From an uncultured Mycoplasmatota bacterium (GTDB lineage: Bacteria; Bacillota_I; Bacilli_A; RF39; UBA660), in assembly GCA_947646095.1 (NCBI GenBank), contig CANSFI010000011.1, positions 1-50,902 of the forward strand: a DNA stretch of 50,902 bases. Direction: 5' to 3'. Under the pieces are notes generated by a model, which made no database searches, had not been told where the DNA came from, and worked only from the letters and a program-made list of their open reading frames with translations. A program made the position numbers and the translations under genes. Shown piece after piece: positions 42,472 through 50,902 of this stretch; within the stretch, counting starts at the first letter, position 1; every line of letters starts with the position of its first letter.

Positions 42472-43570
42472 TCAACCTTTCATTAAATAATCATTTATAA
42501 ATATATCTATATCACCATCTAATACTTTTACTACATTACTTGTTTCTGTATTAGTTCTATGATCTTTTACCATTGAATATGGATGCATAATATAACTTCT
42601 TATTTGTGAGCCAAAATTAATATCAGAGTTTTCTCCTTTAATTTTTTTCATTTCTTGTTCTCTTTTTTCTAATTCTAATTGATATAGTTTATTTTTTAAA
42701 ACTTCCATTGCTTTTTCTTTGTTTTGTATTTGACTTCTTTCATTTTGACAAGTAACTACTATTTTAGTTGGAATATGGGTAATTCTAACTGCACTATCAG
42801 TAGTATTAACTCCTTGTCCACCACAACCACTAGATCTATATACATCAATTCTTAAGTCATTTTCATTTATTTCGACATTTACTTTATTATTATCAAATAA
42901 AGGACTAATATTAACTGATGCAAATGATGTATGTCTTCTATTATTAGAATCAAAAGGTGATAATCTAATTAATCTATGAACTCCTTTTTCACTTTTTAAA
43001 TATCCATAAGCATTAGTCCCTTTAACTAAAATTGTAACACTTTTTATTCCAGCTTCTTCTCCTGGTTGTTCATCAATTATTTCATATTTATAATTTTTAT
43101 GTTCAAAATATCTTTGATACATTCTATATAACATAAAAGCCCAATCACATGCTTCTGTTCCTCCTGCTCCTGAATGTATTTCGATTATAGCATTTTCATG
43201 ATCATATGGACCATTTAATAAAACAGTAACTTTTATTTCTTTATATTTTTCTTTTATTTCTTCTAATTCATTTTGAATTAATTCTTTTAAATTATCATCA
43301 TTTTCTTCTTTTAACATATCAATTAATTCTATATTAGAAATTATTTTATTTTTTAATTCAGATACAGTTAAAATGGTATTTTTTAAATCATTAAGTTCAT
43401 TTATCGTTTTTTCACTTTCTTTTTTATTATCCCAAAAATTAGGGTTATTCATTAAGTCTTCTAGTTCTTTAATACGTTCATTTTTTATATCTGGTTCAAA
43501 GTGACCTCCATAAATCATTTATTTTGTTTAAAGATTCATTATATGTATTATATAACTCTGTTAATTCCAT
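42472..43570 (-). CDS. prfB: Peptide chain release factor 2 with programmed +1 frameshift
   Basis: Ends translation at UGA and UAA. A first frame starts at ATG 43570 after GGTGAT and encodes 24 residues (MELTELYNTYNESLNKINDL, then WRSL) to CTT TGA at 43501-43496. GGAGG lies 3 bases before CTT, the standard frameshift stimulator. Skipping one base resumes EPDIKNERIKELE in the long frame, total 365 residues, the normal RF2 length. The main body holds SPF (LIRLSPFDSNNRRH), the UGA-reading tripeptide, and GGQ. Low RF2 should favour frameshifting, giving autoregulation. TGA is followed by A here rather than the usual C. Confidence 0.97.
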
Positions 43571-43686
43571 ATCATCACCATAATTAATTATATCATTTTT
43601 TTTTATTTTTTCCTAATGAATTTTATGGTAATAATTTTTTACATTATTCCAAAACAAAAAAAGCAGAACGAATGTTCTTAAAAATA

Positions 43687-43715
43687 TTCAGATTATATTA
43701 GATTAATAGTATAAT
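43687..43715 (+). promoter_or_regulatory. Promoter for a small plus-strand transcript
   Basis: TTCAGA (43687-43692, 4 of 6), 17-base spacer, TATAAT (43710-43715). The start would be near 43722. Confidence 0.5.
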
Positions 43716-43719
43716 GTTT

Positions 43720-43812
43720 ATGAATACATTTGAAATATCAGATGTTTTATCTTTCTTAGAAAAGAAAGGTGGTGGTTTTATGACAAAAAGAGAAAAAGTC
43801 TTTTTATCATAA
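43720..43812 (+). CDS. Possible small peptide (30 codons, or 10 from an internal ATG)
   Basis: The frame ATG at 43720 reads MNTFEISDVLSFLEKKGGGF then MTKREKVFLS and stops. The internal ATG (43780) has AAAGGTGGTGG just upstream and gives only 10 residues. Immediately past the stop, other frames read hydrophobic residues (IIILLFF, IFLIIFKQLFI), which suggests a small membrane peptide lost to indels in T runs. No family recognised; a type I toxin or holin-like peptide is one possibility. Confidence 0.25.
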   Translation: MNTFEISDVLSFLEKKGGGFMTKREKVFLS

Positions 43813-43865
43813 TCCTACTATTTTTTTAATTATATTTAAGCAATTATTTATATAAAAAATAAAAA

Positions 43866-43960
43866 GAACACCTGATTTCAACATAAGTTGATTTCAGATG
43901 CGTATCCAATTAAGGGATTACATCTGATTCAGAGAGTCAAACGTATCCTTTTTTATTTTA
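43866..43960 (+). ncRNA. Candidate structured small RNA with alternative hairpins and terminator
   Basis: AGATG (43896-43900) pairs with CATCT (43921-43925), with inner ATCC/GGAT. GTATCC occurs twice (43902-43907 and 43943-43948); the second copy can pair with GGGATTAC (43914-43921) and is followed by a T run, which would make a terminator. TCAAC/GTTGA (43878-43891) adds a small hairpin and TGATTTCA occurs twice. The plus direction is favoured by the T run and upstream promoter. Confidence 0.4.
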
Positions 43961-44014
43961 TGAAAAATCTCTCATCTATATACATGATATCGTTAATTTA
44001 ATTTTTTAGCAAGT

Positions 44015-44043
44015 AAAAATGTGACTATTTTACATAATCACAT
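44015..44043 (-). terminator. Intrinsic terminator after topA
   Basis: ATGTGA and TCACAT pair around a 13-base loop on the minus strand, followed by five T. The first arm overlaps the last codons of topA. Confidence 0.65.
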
Positions 44044-46052
44044 TCACTACATTTAATTGTTTCTTTTTTCTTAACTAACATTTTTCCACAATTTGGGCAC
44101 ATTTCACCAGTTGGTATATCCCAATAAGCTGTTTTACAAGTAGGATAGTTATTACATCCATAGAATACTTTTCCTCTTTTACTTTTCTTTTCTATTATTT
44201 TTCCATCACAATTTGGACAATTAGTAATTTCAATTTCTTCTTTTGGTTCAGCTTTTATATATTTACATTCTGGAAAATTGCTACAAGCAACAAATTCTCC
44301 ATATCTTCCTTTTCTAATTACAAGTGGATGTCCACAATTTGGACAATCCTCTCCAACTTTTTCTAGCTCTTTTTTAGGCATAGCATTAAAAGCTGTTTCT
44401 ACTGCTGGTTCAAATTCTTTATAAAAATCATCTAAAACTTTATACCAAATAGTTTTACCTTCAGATATTTTATCTAAATCATTCTCCATATTAGCAGTAT
44501 ATTCAACATTGATTAAGTGGCTAAAATGTTCTTGTAATTTATCAGTAATTTCAATACCAATATCTGTTGGAATAAATTTCTTTTCAACAACATTTACATA
44601 ACCTCTAGTTCTAATAGTATCCATAGTTTTTGAATATGTACTAGGTCTACCAATTCCAAGTTCTTCCATCTCCTTGATTAATTTTGCCTCTGTATATCTA
44701 GCAGGTGGCTGAGTAAAATGTTGTTCTTTATTTATCTCATTTGAAACTATTACATTAGATTTATAAGTATCAAATGGTGGTAAAATAGATTCACTGGTAC
44801 TTTCATATTCCTTAAATACTTTTAGATAACCGTCAAATATAATAACCTGACCAGTTGCTTTAAATTGATAATTATTATTATCTAAAATAACGGTTGTATT
44901 TTCTGTTTTAGCAGCTACCATTAAAGATGCTAAAGCTCTATAATAAATCATTCGATATAATTTAAATTCATCATTTGATAAATACTTTTTAACTGATTCT
45001 GGTGTTCTATTGATATCAGTTGGTCTAATTGCTTCATGAGCATCTTGAACATTTTCTGTTTTTTTACTTTTCTTAACAACTCCTACATAATTACTACCAT
45101 ATTTAGCTTCAATAAATTTAAAAGTATTTCTAATAAATTCATCAGATAAACGAATAGAATCTGTACGCATATAAGTTATTAAACCAACTGTTTCATCTTC
45201 TAATTCAATACCTTCATATAGTTTTTGCGCAATACTCATAGTTTTTTTAGATGTCATTCCAAGTTTTGTAGAGGCTTCTTGTTGCATAGTACTAGTTGTA
45301 TAGGGAGCTTTAGAATTTTTTGATTTTTCCTTTTTATCAACATTTACTATTTTAAAGGCATTAGAAAGCTTATTTAATATTTCATTAGCTTCTATTTCAT
45401 TATTAATTTTAATATCTTTATTATTATAATTAAAAAGTTCTGCATCAAAATCTTTAAATACTGCACTTATTGTCCAATACTCTTCTGATATAAATTTTTC
45501 TATTTCTCTTTCTTTATCAACAATTAATTTTAAGGCTACACTTTGAACTCTTCCTGCTGAAGTACCATATGTTTTAGATTGAATTAATTTACTCAATCTA
45601 AACCCTATAATACGGTCTAATATTCTTCTTGTTTCTTGACTATTAACTAAATCTTGATCAATTTTACGAGCATGTTTAAACGCTTCTATGACAGCATTTT
45701 TAGTTATTTCATTAAAAACAACACGATCATAATTTTTATCATTTAAACCTAGAACATCATATAAATGCCAAGATATTGCTTCTCCTTCACGGTCAGGGTC
45801 GGTAGCAAGATAAACAAAATCTGATTTTTTTACTTCTTTTTTTAATTCATCAATTGTTTTTTTCTTACCTTTAATTGTTACATAATCGGGTTTAAAATTA
45901 TTTTCAACATCAACACCAAAACCAAATTTACCTTTAGTCGATAAATCTCTAACATGTCCTTTGCTAGAAACAACAGTATAATCTTTTCCTAAGTATTTTT
46001 CAATCGTTTTTGATTTGGCAGGTGATTCCACTATAACTAAATTATGTGCCAT
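44025..46052 (-). CDS. topA: DNA topoisomerase I
   Basis: Type IA topoisomerase that removes negative supercoils. The 675 residues have the TOPRIM domain (LVIVESPAKSKTIEKYLG, YLATDPDREGEAISWHL), the catalytic Tyr294 in GLITYMRTDSIRLS, the ASTKLGMT and RPSTYSKTM regions, and three C-terminal Cys4 zinc ribbons (CPNCGHP..CSNFPEC; CPNCDGK..CNNYPTC; CPNCGKM..CSEC). The length and three-zinc-finger tail match Firmicute TopA. Start ATG at 46052 follows GGAGG. No dprA or other usual neighbour lies beside it. Confidence 0.97.
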   Translation of the reverse strand: MAHNLVIVESPAKSKTIEKYLGKDYTVVSSKGHVRDLSTKGKFGFGVDVENNFKPDYVTIKGKKKTIDELKKEVKKSDFVYLATDPDREGEAISWHLYDVLGLNDKNYDRVVFNEITKNAVIEAFKHARKIDQDLVNSQETRRILDRIIGFRLSKLIQSKTYGTSAGRVQSVALKLIVDKEREIEKFISEEYWTISAVFKDFDAELFNYNNKDIKINNEIEANEILNKLSNAFKIVNVDKKEKSKNSKAPYTTSTMQQEASTKLGMTSKKTMSIAQKLYEGIELEDETVGLITYMRTDSIRLSDEFIRNTFKFIEAKYGSNYVGVVKKSKKTENVQDAHEAIRPTDINRTPESVKKYLSNDEFKLYRMIYYRALASLMVAAKTENTTVILDNNNYQFKATGQVIIFDGYLKVFKEYESTSESILPPFDTYKSNVIVSNEINKEQHFTQPPARYTEAKLIKEMEELGIGRPSTYSKTMDTIRTRGYVNVVEKKFIPTDIGIEITDKLQEHFSHLINVEYTANMENDLDKISEGKTIWYKVLDDFYKEFEPAVETAFNAMPKKELEKVGEDCPNCGHPLVIRKGRYGEFVACSNFPECKYIKAEPKEEIEITNCPNCDGKIIEKKSKRGKVFYGCNNYPTCKTAYWDIPTGEMCPNCGKMLVKKKETIKCSECDYVK

Positions 46053-46139
46053 AAAAAGTCCTCCATTTCATATAAGTTATACACTAATATTTTTATATTG
46101 TCAATAATAATATACCATATAAATATTTAAAAACCTTTA

Positions 46140-47078
46140 TTATTTAAATGTTTTTCCACATTTACTTCCCCATACATCAATTAAATCTTTATTTTTATAT
46201 ATTTTTAATATTTCACAATTATTAGCACATCCATTGCATTCTAATCCTTTAGTTTTAAATTCAATGTTTTTTATATTTAAATTATAAATAGTATCTTTTT
46301 TATTATTCTTTGAAAGTATAGCAACTCCTAATGCTCCCATTAAATGACTATCTTTATCAACTGTTATTTTTTCATTTAATGTTTCTTCAAAATATTTTAA
46401 AACTCCTTTATTTTTACTAACTCCACCTTGAAATACAATAGGTCCTTTTATTTTTTTACCTTTACCAACATTATTTAAATAGTTTAGGACAACTGCTCTA
46501 CAAAGTCCTGCAATGATATCTTCTTTTAAATATCCAACCTGAGCTTTATGAACTAAATCTGATTCAGCAAACACTGTACAACGAGCTGCTATTTTAACAG
46601 GATTTTTAGATTTTAATGCATAATTTCCAAAATCTTCAACTTCAATTCCAAGTCTTTTTGCTTGACTTGATAAAAAAGAACCAGTTCCTGCAGCACATAA
46701 GGTATTCATAGCGTAATCAATTATAATACCATCTTCTATTAAAATTATTTTTGAATCCTGTCCACCTATTTCTAAAATTGTTTTTGTATTGGGATATTTA
46801 CTTAATGTCCCTATTGCGTGAGCAGTTATTTCATTTTTAACAACATTGGCATCTAATAATAATCCTATTAATTTTCTAGCACTTCCTGTTGTTCCAATTC
46901 CTTTTATTTTTAAATCATTTGGTAATTTAGATTTTAATATTTCTATTAACTTAGTAACTGCTTCTGTGGGATTCCCCTCAGTCCAAATGTATTCTGAAAC
47001 TAATATTTTATTATTTTCATCTATTATAACTCCTTTAGTTGAAATAGATCCTATATCAACTCCTAAATATCCATTCAT
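46140..47078 (-). CDS. Acyl-CoA dehydratase activase-like ATPase (BadF/HgdC family)
   Basis: A 312-residue ASKHA ATPase of the 2-hydroxyglutaryl-CoA dehydratase activator group (COG1924). Shows the phosphate loops GVDIGSISTKGVI and EIGGQDSKII, the Cys residues that bind the shared [4Fe-4S] cluster (NTLCAAGTGSF and AARCTVFAES), and QGGVSKNKGV. It ends with a further Cys-rich segment (CNGCANNCEILK..CGKTF). Relatives drive one electron into a dehydratase using ATP. Its ATG overlaps the stop of the upstream gene by 4 bases. The actual substrate is unknown. Confidence 0.85.
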   Translation of the reverse strand: MNGYLGVDIGSISTKGVIIDENNKILVSEYIWTEGNPTEAVTKLIEILKSKLPNDLKIKGIGTTGSARKLIGLLLDANVVKNEITAHAIGTLSKYPNTKTILEIGGQDSKIILIEDGIIIDYAMNTLCAAGTGSFLSSQAKRLGIEVEDFGNYALKSKNPVKIAARCTVFAESDLVHKAQVGYLKEDIIAGLCRAVVLNYLNNVGKGKKIKGPIVFQGGVSKNKGVLKYFEETLNEKITVDKDSHLMGALGVAILSKNNKKDTIYNLNIKNIEFKTKGLECNGCANNCEILKIYKNKDLIDVWGSKCGKTFK

Positions 47079-48148
47079 TTGCTTCGCCTCATTTCTAACA
47101 TATCATAAAATGCTTCTAATCTTGTTTTAATTCCAACTTCTGATGTAGCAGCATCAAAACTGAAAAAAATTATAGGTATTTTATATTGGGCACATATTTT
47201 GCTTATAATTGGCATTGCTCCTATTTCAGGAGTACAAAAAGATGATTTAATATGAATTATTCCATCATATCCTTCTTCACATAGCATTCTAGTTCTACAT
47301 ATATTATCAGATGCATCAGCACCCATTTTATATTTAATATCCCTATTTTTCTTTAGCATTTTTTTAACTTCTTTACTTTTTCTAAACAAAAGATAATCAA
47401 CATTAGTAAATCTTGTTATTTCAATATTTTTAGAAGCTAATTCATATTCTAAAAAGTAATTAGCGAAAGGTTCCATTATTGTATATAGTTCACCAACAAT
47501 AGCTATTTTAATAGGATTATTAGGCTTATTTATTTTTAATTGTTTAAATTCATTTAAATATTTTTTATATTGTTTTTTTAAATCAAAATATCCTTTTATT
47601 TTAGAAAAACTTTTAAGCATTTTATTTTTTAATTTAATAAAGCTATTCTTTTTTACTTCAAAACCAATATTCTTTCTAATATAATCATCTATATTATCCA
47701 TATATTTGACCATTTTTTTAGTTATTAATAAATAATATAGGCTTTTAACGATATTTATTTTAGTAACTTTTTTTAACTCTTTATATATTTTTATAGGGTC
47801 AGTTATTCCAGCAGTTACTAAATTAATCAAAACTATATCATAACCTAAATCTTTTAGTATTTGTTTTTGTAATTCACTATAATAACCATATCTACACCCA
47901 CCACCTGCTTGAATCAAAACATTAGAACCTTTTTCTATACTTTCAATCATAGTACCTAATGTATATTTAAAAGGTGTACAAACAAAATCTGGACTATATT
48001 TACTTCCTATTTCAATTGTTTTAGTGGTTATTTTAGGAGCATCAATTATTTCTAACTTAGTAATATGACTTAGTAAATATTTAACAGGAACTTTATAATC
48101 TCCCATTTGGGGGAAAGATATTTTATACTCTTTGTTCAAGTATATCAA
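47075..48148 (-). CDS. 2-hydroxyacyl-CoA dehydratase-like iron-sulfur protein (COG3581 type)
   Basis: A 357-residue protein. It contains ISFPQMGDYKVPVKYLL at the start, then Cys-rich motifs: DFVCTPFKYTLG, GGGCRYGYYSE, CRTRMLCEEG and SSFCTPEIGAMP. These match the partner of HgdC-like activases in the large fused 'CoA activase' proteins of Firmicutes. Start is a TTG at 48148 (read as Met), because the conserved ISFPQMGDY begins before the first ATG at 48106; this start is uncertain. Overlaps the upstream gene by 26 bases. Role: electron-activated reduction or dehydration of an unknown substrate. Confidence 0.75.
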   Translation of the reverse strand: MIYLNKEYKISFPQMGDYKVPVKYLLSHITKLEIIDAPKITTKTIEIGSKYSPDFVCTPFKYTLGTMIESIEKGSNVLIQAGGGCRYGYYSELQKQILKDLGYDIVLINLVTAGITDPIKIYKELKKVTKINIVKSLYYLLITKKMVKYMDNIDDYIRKNIGFEVKKNSFIKLKNKMLKSFSKIKGYFDLKKQYKKYLNEFKQLKINKPNNPIKIAIVGELYTIMEPFANYFLEYELASKNIEITRFTNVDYLLFRKSKEVKKMLKKNRDIKYKMGADASDNICRTRMLCEEGYDGIIHIKSSFCTPEIGAMPIISKICAQYKIPIIFFSFDAATSEVGIKTRLEAFYDMLEMRRSK

Positions 48149-49025
48149 TAAAACTTTCTAATCTAGTTTCTATTCCCGTTAAAGAATTTAAATCATCAAT
48201 TACTAAATTTATGTATGGTTTTCTTATTTTTCTAATTACTAATTCATTTACCAAAGAATCTGGTCCACAAGGAAACGATGATAAAAAAATAATACCATCT
48301 ATTTTATCTTCAATTTTTACTATAGAACCAATATTTTCTTTATTATAATACCAATATAAATTTGGACAATATTTATAACTTAAATTTAAAATTTCTTTTG
48401 TTTCAAAATTATTAGAAAAAATTACATTAATATTATTGTTTTCTAAATATTTTATTATTGGTTTTCCTATATATTCATCATTTATGTTGTAAGCATGTGC
48501 GACTAATAATAGTTTTAAACCTTTTTTATTTAATTTATTTTTGTTTATAGTTATTAAATTTTTATTATGTTTTTTGTTTTTTATTAATGCACTATCATAA
48601 GCATTTTTAATTTTAGAATTTGAAATATTAAATTTTTGACATATTTTTTTTAATCCAATATACATATTTTCTTTATTTGTATATTCAATATTTATATCTA
48701 AGGTAGGTATTGTAAATAAGTTAGTAACTAAATCATATAAACTTAAAAAATTAGTACAGGTTTGATTATATTTACCATAATTATCAATTCTCATAATTAA
48801 AAGATAGTCACATTTATCTTGTAAATATGCTATATGACCTAAAAAAACTTTTAATGATAAACACATTTCATCATTCGCATATTTCATTCCCTCATCAATA
48901 ATAATTCTATTAGTTTCAGGACTTACTACAACTTCAAAATTTAAGTACTCAAAAAAGTTTTTAAGGAAATAACCATCATAATAATAAAACAATCCTCTAG
49001 GTATTCCAATTTTTATCTTGTCCAT
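48123..49025 (-). CDS. DUF2229/2-hydroxyacyl-CoA dehydratase-related protein (COG3580 type)
   Basis: A 300-residue protein beginning KIGIPRGLFYYYDGYF, a characteristic start of DUF2229-type activase-associated proteins. Cys residues that may hold iron-sulfur clusters are in NDEMCLSLKVFLGH, NQTCTNF, YKYCPNLYW and SSFPCGPDS. The C-terminal half (GIIFLSSFPCGPDSLVNELV, NLVIDDLNSLTGIETRLESF) parallels the end of the neighbour protein. Together with the next two genes it equals the domains of the ~1400-residue fused form, here split in three. First gene of the operon; ATG 49025 follows AGGTGAT. Confidence 0.78.
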   Translation of the reverse strand: MDKIKIGIPRGLFYYYDGYFLKNFFEYLNFEVVVSPETNRIIIDEGMKYANDEMCLSLKVFLGHIAYLQDKCDYLLIMRIDNYGKYNQTCTNFLSLYDLVTNLFTIPTLDINIEYTNKENMYIGLKKICQKFNISNSKIKNAYDSALIKNKKHNKNLITINKNKLNKKGLKLLLVAHAYNINDEYIGKPIIKYLENNNINVIFSNNFETKEILNLSYKYCPNLYWYYNKENIGSIVKIEDKIDGIIFLSSFPCGPDSLVNELVIRKIRKPYINLVIDDLNSLTGIETRLESFIDILEQRV

Positions 49026-49111
49026 CTTATCACCTATATAAATATATTTACTATTTTTTAAAATATGTATAATAAATTTAATAATGTGGAAAAATATTAA
49101 TGGGTGATTTT

Positions 49112-49273
49112 ATGAAAGATGATAAACAAACTATTAATTGTTCGGTTTATGATTGTAAACACTGTAATGTTGATGATAACAAGTGTGTTTTAAAAGAAAT
49201 TAAAGTAGCAAATTGTAATCATAATAATGATAAAGAAGCTACCATGTGTGATAGTTATAAGAAAAGAAAATAA
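49112..49273 (+). CDS. DUF1540 small Cys-rich protein
   Basis: A 53-residue peptide starting MKDDKQTINCSVYDCKHC. Cys at positions 10, 15, 18, 25, 35 and 46 and the pattern NKCVLKEIKV..CDSYK fit DUF1540 domains, which are short metal-binding-like modules found in clostridia and bacilli. Its role is unknown. Start ATG at 49112 follows GGGTGAT; it ends in its own terminator. It is divergent from the dehydratase-like operon, which also carries many Cys-rich sites, but a functional tie is not shown. Confidence 0.8.
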   Translation: MKDDKQTINCSVYDCKHCNVDDNKCVLKEIKVANCNHNNDKEATMCDSYKKRK

Positions 49274-49300
49274 AGTAGCTTGAATTCTACTTTATTTTTA
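49272..49300 (+). terminator. Intrinsic terminator after the DUF1540 gene
   Basis: AAAGTAG, loop, CTACTTT, then T run. The rest of 49301-49594 (294 bases) is AT-rich and shows only the promoter of the next gene. Confidence 0.85.
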
Positions 49301-49557
49301 TATAGTTTTATACTAAATAATATATCTTAAAACTAAATAGTTACTACAATTATAACCTTCAAATTAATTCTTTGGATAAATGAGCTATTTTCCATATAAA
49401 TTAAAAAATATCTATTTATATACTATTAATAATTTAGATTAATTACTGGAAATTCTTTATTTTAATGGCATTTTTGTTACATGATTATTTTCTAGTTTGA
49501 ATCATGGCTTAGATTATAAATAATTTTCTAAAAACCATAGTATTTATTTTAAATTCA

Positions 49558-49585
49558 TGATATAATAATGTAATTTCCAAAGGAG
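49558..49585 (+). promoter_or_regulatory. Extended -10 promoter and ribosome-binding site for the FemX-like gene
   Basis: TGATATAAT (TG-N-TATAAT, 49558-49566) followed by AAAGGAG at 49579-49585, 9 bases before ATG 49595. The -35 is poor, which the TG motif can offset. Confidence 0.6.
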
Positions 49586-49594
49586 AATGGTAAC

Positions 49595-50845
49595 ATGTAT
49601 ATTAAAGAACTAACAAGTGAAGAATTTAATAATTTTACGAATAATTTCCCATATAAATCTATATATCAAACTAGTGAATATGCATATATAATGAATCATC
49701 AAAAATATAATACAATGCTTATAGGCTTAATAGATAATAATACTATTTTAGCTGCTTCTTTAATAATGATAGAAAAAAGAAATAATTTTAAGTATGCATA
49801 TGCTCCTAGAGGTTTTTTAATAGATTATACTGATTATAATTTGTTGCGAGTGTTTACTTTTGAATTAAAAAAATTTTTAGGTAAAAAAGATATAGTAGCT
49901 GTTAAATTAAGCCCTATGATTTTCAAAAATATTTACAATAGTAAAAAATCTATTATTAAAACTAATGTTAATTTTGAAAATATATATAACAATTTAAAAA
50001 TGTTAGATTATTATCATTTTGGATTTAATAATTTTTTTGAAAGTCATAAACCAAGATTTGAAGCTATTCTAGATATCAAAAAAAATTATTTATTGTTATT
50101 TAAAGATATTAGAAAAGAATTTCGTACTAAAATTAGAAGTGCTGAAAAAAAAGGAATTCGTGTTATAAAAGGAAATGAAGAAGAATTAAATTATTTAATT
50201 AATCAAGTTAGTAAAAAATATCCTAGAGGTGAATCATACTTTAAAGATACTTATAATTATTTTAATAAAACTAATAAAGTGGATTATTATTATGCTAAAC
50301 TAGATACTAAAATATACTTAGAAGTAAGTAAAAAACAATTTGAACAAGAAGAAGCTAATAATAATAAAATAAATGCTGCTGTAATCAAAAATGCTGATAA
50401 AAATTCTTCTAAATTGCTTTCTAAAAAAATAGAGTCTGATAACTTGCTTTCTAAAGCTAAAGATCAATTAATTAAAGCTACAAATCTACTTAGAGATTAT
50501 CCAGAAGGTATTATTGTAGCTACTTCATTGATTGTTAAAAACAGTGATGAAATAGTATTATTTATGGATGGATTTAATAATGATTTTAAAAGTTTAAATG
50601 CTAAACATTTGCTTATATGGAAATTAATTGAAAAATATTCTAAATTAGGTTTTTGTAAATTTAATTTAGGTGGTATGTCTAATATAAATGTTGATAATTC
50701 AAAATACAATGGATTAAATGATTTTAAATTAAATTTTAATTCCAATGTTATAGAATATATAGGTGATTTAGAATTAATAACTAACAATCCTTTATATTTT
50801 ATGTATAGAAAATCAGCCCAATTAAAAAGAATGCTTAAAAAATAA
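49595..50845 (+). CDS. FemAB/FemX-like peptidoglycan bridge aminoacyltransferase
   Basis: Adds an amino acid from aminoacyl-tRNA to the stem peptide of lipid II, starting or extending the interpeptide bridge. The 416 residues have two GNAT-like halves split by a long helical arm (about 245-300, KKQFEQEEANNNKI). Recognisable parts are SIYQTSEYAYIMNHQ, YAYAPRGFLIDY, LFKDIRKEFRTKIRSAEKKGI, and FNLGGMSNI near the C-terminus. Which residue is transferred and at what position cannot be told. Works in the same wall pathway as the PBPs in this window. Start confirmed by AAAGGAG. Confidence 0.9.
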   Translation: MYIKELTSEEFNNFTNNFPYKSIYQTSEYAYIMNHQKYNTMLIGLIDNNTILAASLIMIEKRNNFKYAYAPRGFLIDYTDYNLLRVFTFELKKFLGKKDIVAVKLSPMIFKNIYNSKKSIIKTNVNFENIYNNLKMLDYYHFGFNNFFESHKPRFEAILDIKKNYLLLFKDIRKEFRTKIRSAEKKGIRVIKGNEEELNYLINQVSKKYPRGESYFKDTYNYFNKTNKVDYYYAKLDTKIYLEVSKKQFEQEEANNNKINAAVIKNADKNSSKLLSKKIESDNLLSKAKDQLIKATNLLRDYPEGIIVATSLIVKNSDEIVLFMDGFNNDFKSLNAKHLLIWKLIEKYSKLGFCKFNLGGMSNINVDNSKYNGLNDFKLNFNSNVIEYIGDLELITNNPLYFMYRKSAQLKRMLKK

Positions 50846-50902
50846 GTATTGAGTGTGTATAGAAATCTGTGTAAATGATATCTATCCATGAACAGAGGTA
50901 AG

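Larger units (their letters stand above)
43571..44024. other. 454-base gap between prfB and topA holding a candidate small transcription unit
   Basis: No conserved gene. Found here: prfB leader at the right end of that gene, a plus-strand promoter (43687-43715), a short ORF (43720-43812), a structured segment (about 43866-43960) with a T run, and the topA terminator at 44015-44043. Confidence 0.6.

Noticed and set aside
43861-43960. Transcription attenuator of a downstream gene
   Set aside because: No plus-strand gene follows; topA is on the minus strand.
50497-50889. Minus-strand frame near the right edge
   Set aside because: Shadow of the FemX-like coding sequence, no start signal.
1-50902. 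tRNA or rRNA genes
   Set aside because: I saw no cloverleaf with a CCA-proximal TTCGA arm and no rRNA-like blocks, though a formal scan was not run.

Overview
The window is a strongly AT-rich chromosomal segment from a low-GC Gram-positive of the class Bacilli. Three things support this: (1) B. subtilis-like gene neighbourhoods (rodZ-pgsA-recA-rny, gpsB-rnpB, recU-ponA next to nth-dnaD, ywiB-argS-rpoE, yabG-veg-spoVG-yabPQ-divIC, prfB-ftsEX); (2) a type B-like RNase P RNA; (3) endospore genes (gerQ, yabG, yabP, yabQ, spoVG). TGA is read as stop and an RF2 gene is present, so this is not a Mycoplasma-type code. The large Ig-like and MBG-type surface proteins and the extreme AT content suggest an uncultured gut lineage near RF39/Erysipelotrichia; this placement is inference.

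Layout. 1-1012: tail of a secreted NlpC/P60 cell-wall hydrolase broken by a frameshift in a G tract. 1147-1839: CPBP membrane protease. 1871-6720, mostly minus strand: rny, recA, pgsA, rodZ, the RNase P RNA, gpsB and a 29-codon ORF. 6886-10429: recU-ponA. 10480-12725: nth, dnaD and a PD-(D/E)XK protein. 12980-18647: prmC, an ABC exporter, a lipoprotein, a candidate structured RNA, a zinc-ribbon protein, prfA and rpoE. 18744-23137: argS-ywiB diverging from a second class A penicillin-binding protein. 23146-29014: a membrane protein of unknown role, an Agr-like kinase with an unusual regulator, and an RloA/RloB (AbiL-like) defence pair. 29089-33197: pduL, gerQ, lemA and the sporulation/division cluster. 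33207-34435: a decayed IS3-family element. 34457-39841: a surface cluster with a 1004-residue pilin-adhesin. 39978-43570: prfB-yitT-ftsE-ftsX, prfB with its programmed +1 frameshift. 43571-44024: a gene-poor gap with a candidate small transcript. 44025-49273: topA, a three-gene 2-hydroxyacyl-CoA dehydratase/activase-like operon and a DUF1540 peptide. 49595-50845: a FemX-like branching enzyme.

Much of the window builds or remodels the cell envelope (two class A PBPs, FemX, FtsEX, GpsB, RodZ, DivIC, PgsA, NlpC/P60) or is core information processing. The parts most worth a second look are the structured RNA near 16.36-16.56 kb, the small transcription unit near 43.7-43.96 kb, the response regulator ending in a transposase-like HTH, the pilin-adhesin, the RloAB pair with a C-terminal frameshift, and sigma-E-like promoters before gerQ and yabP.
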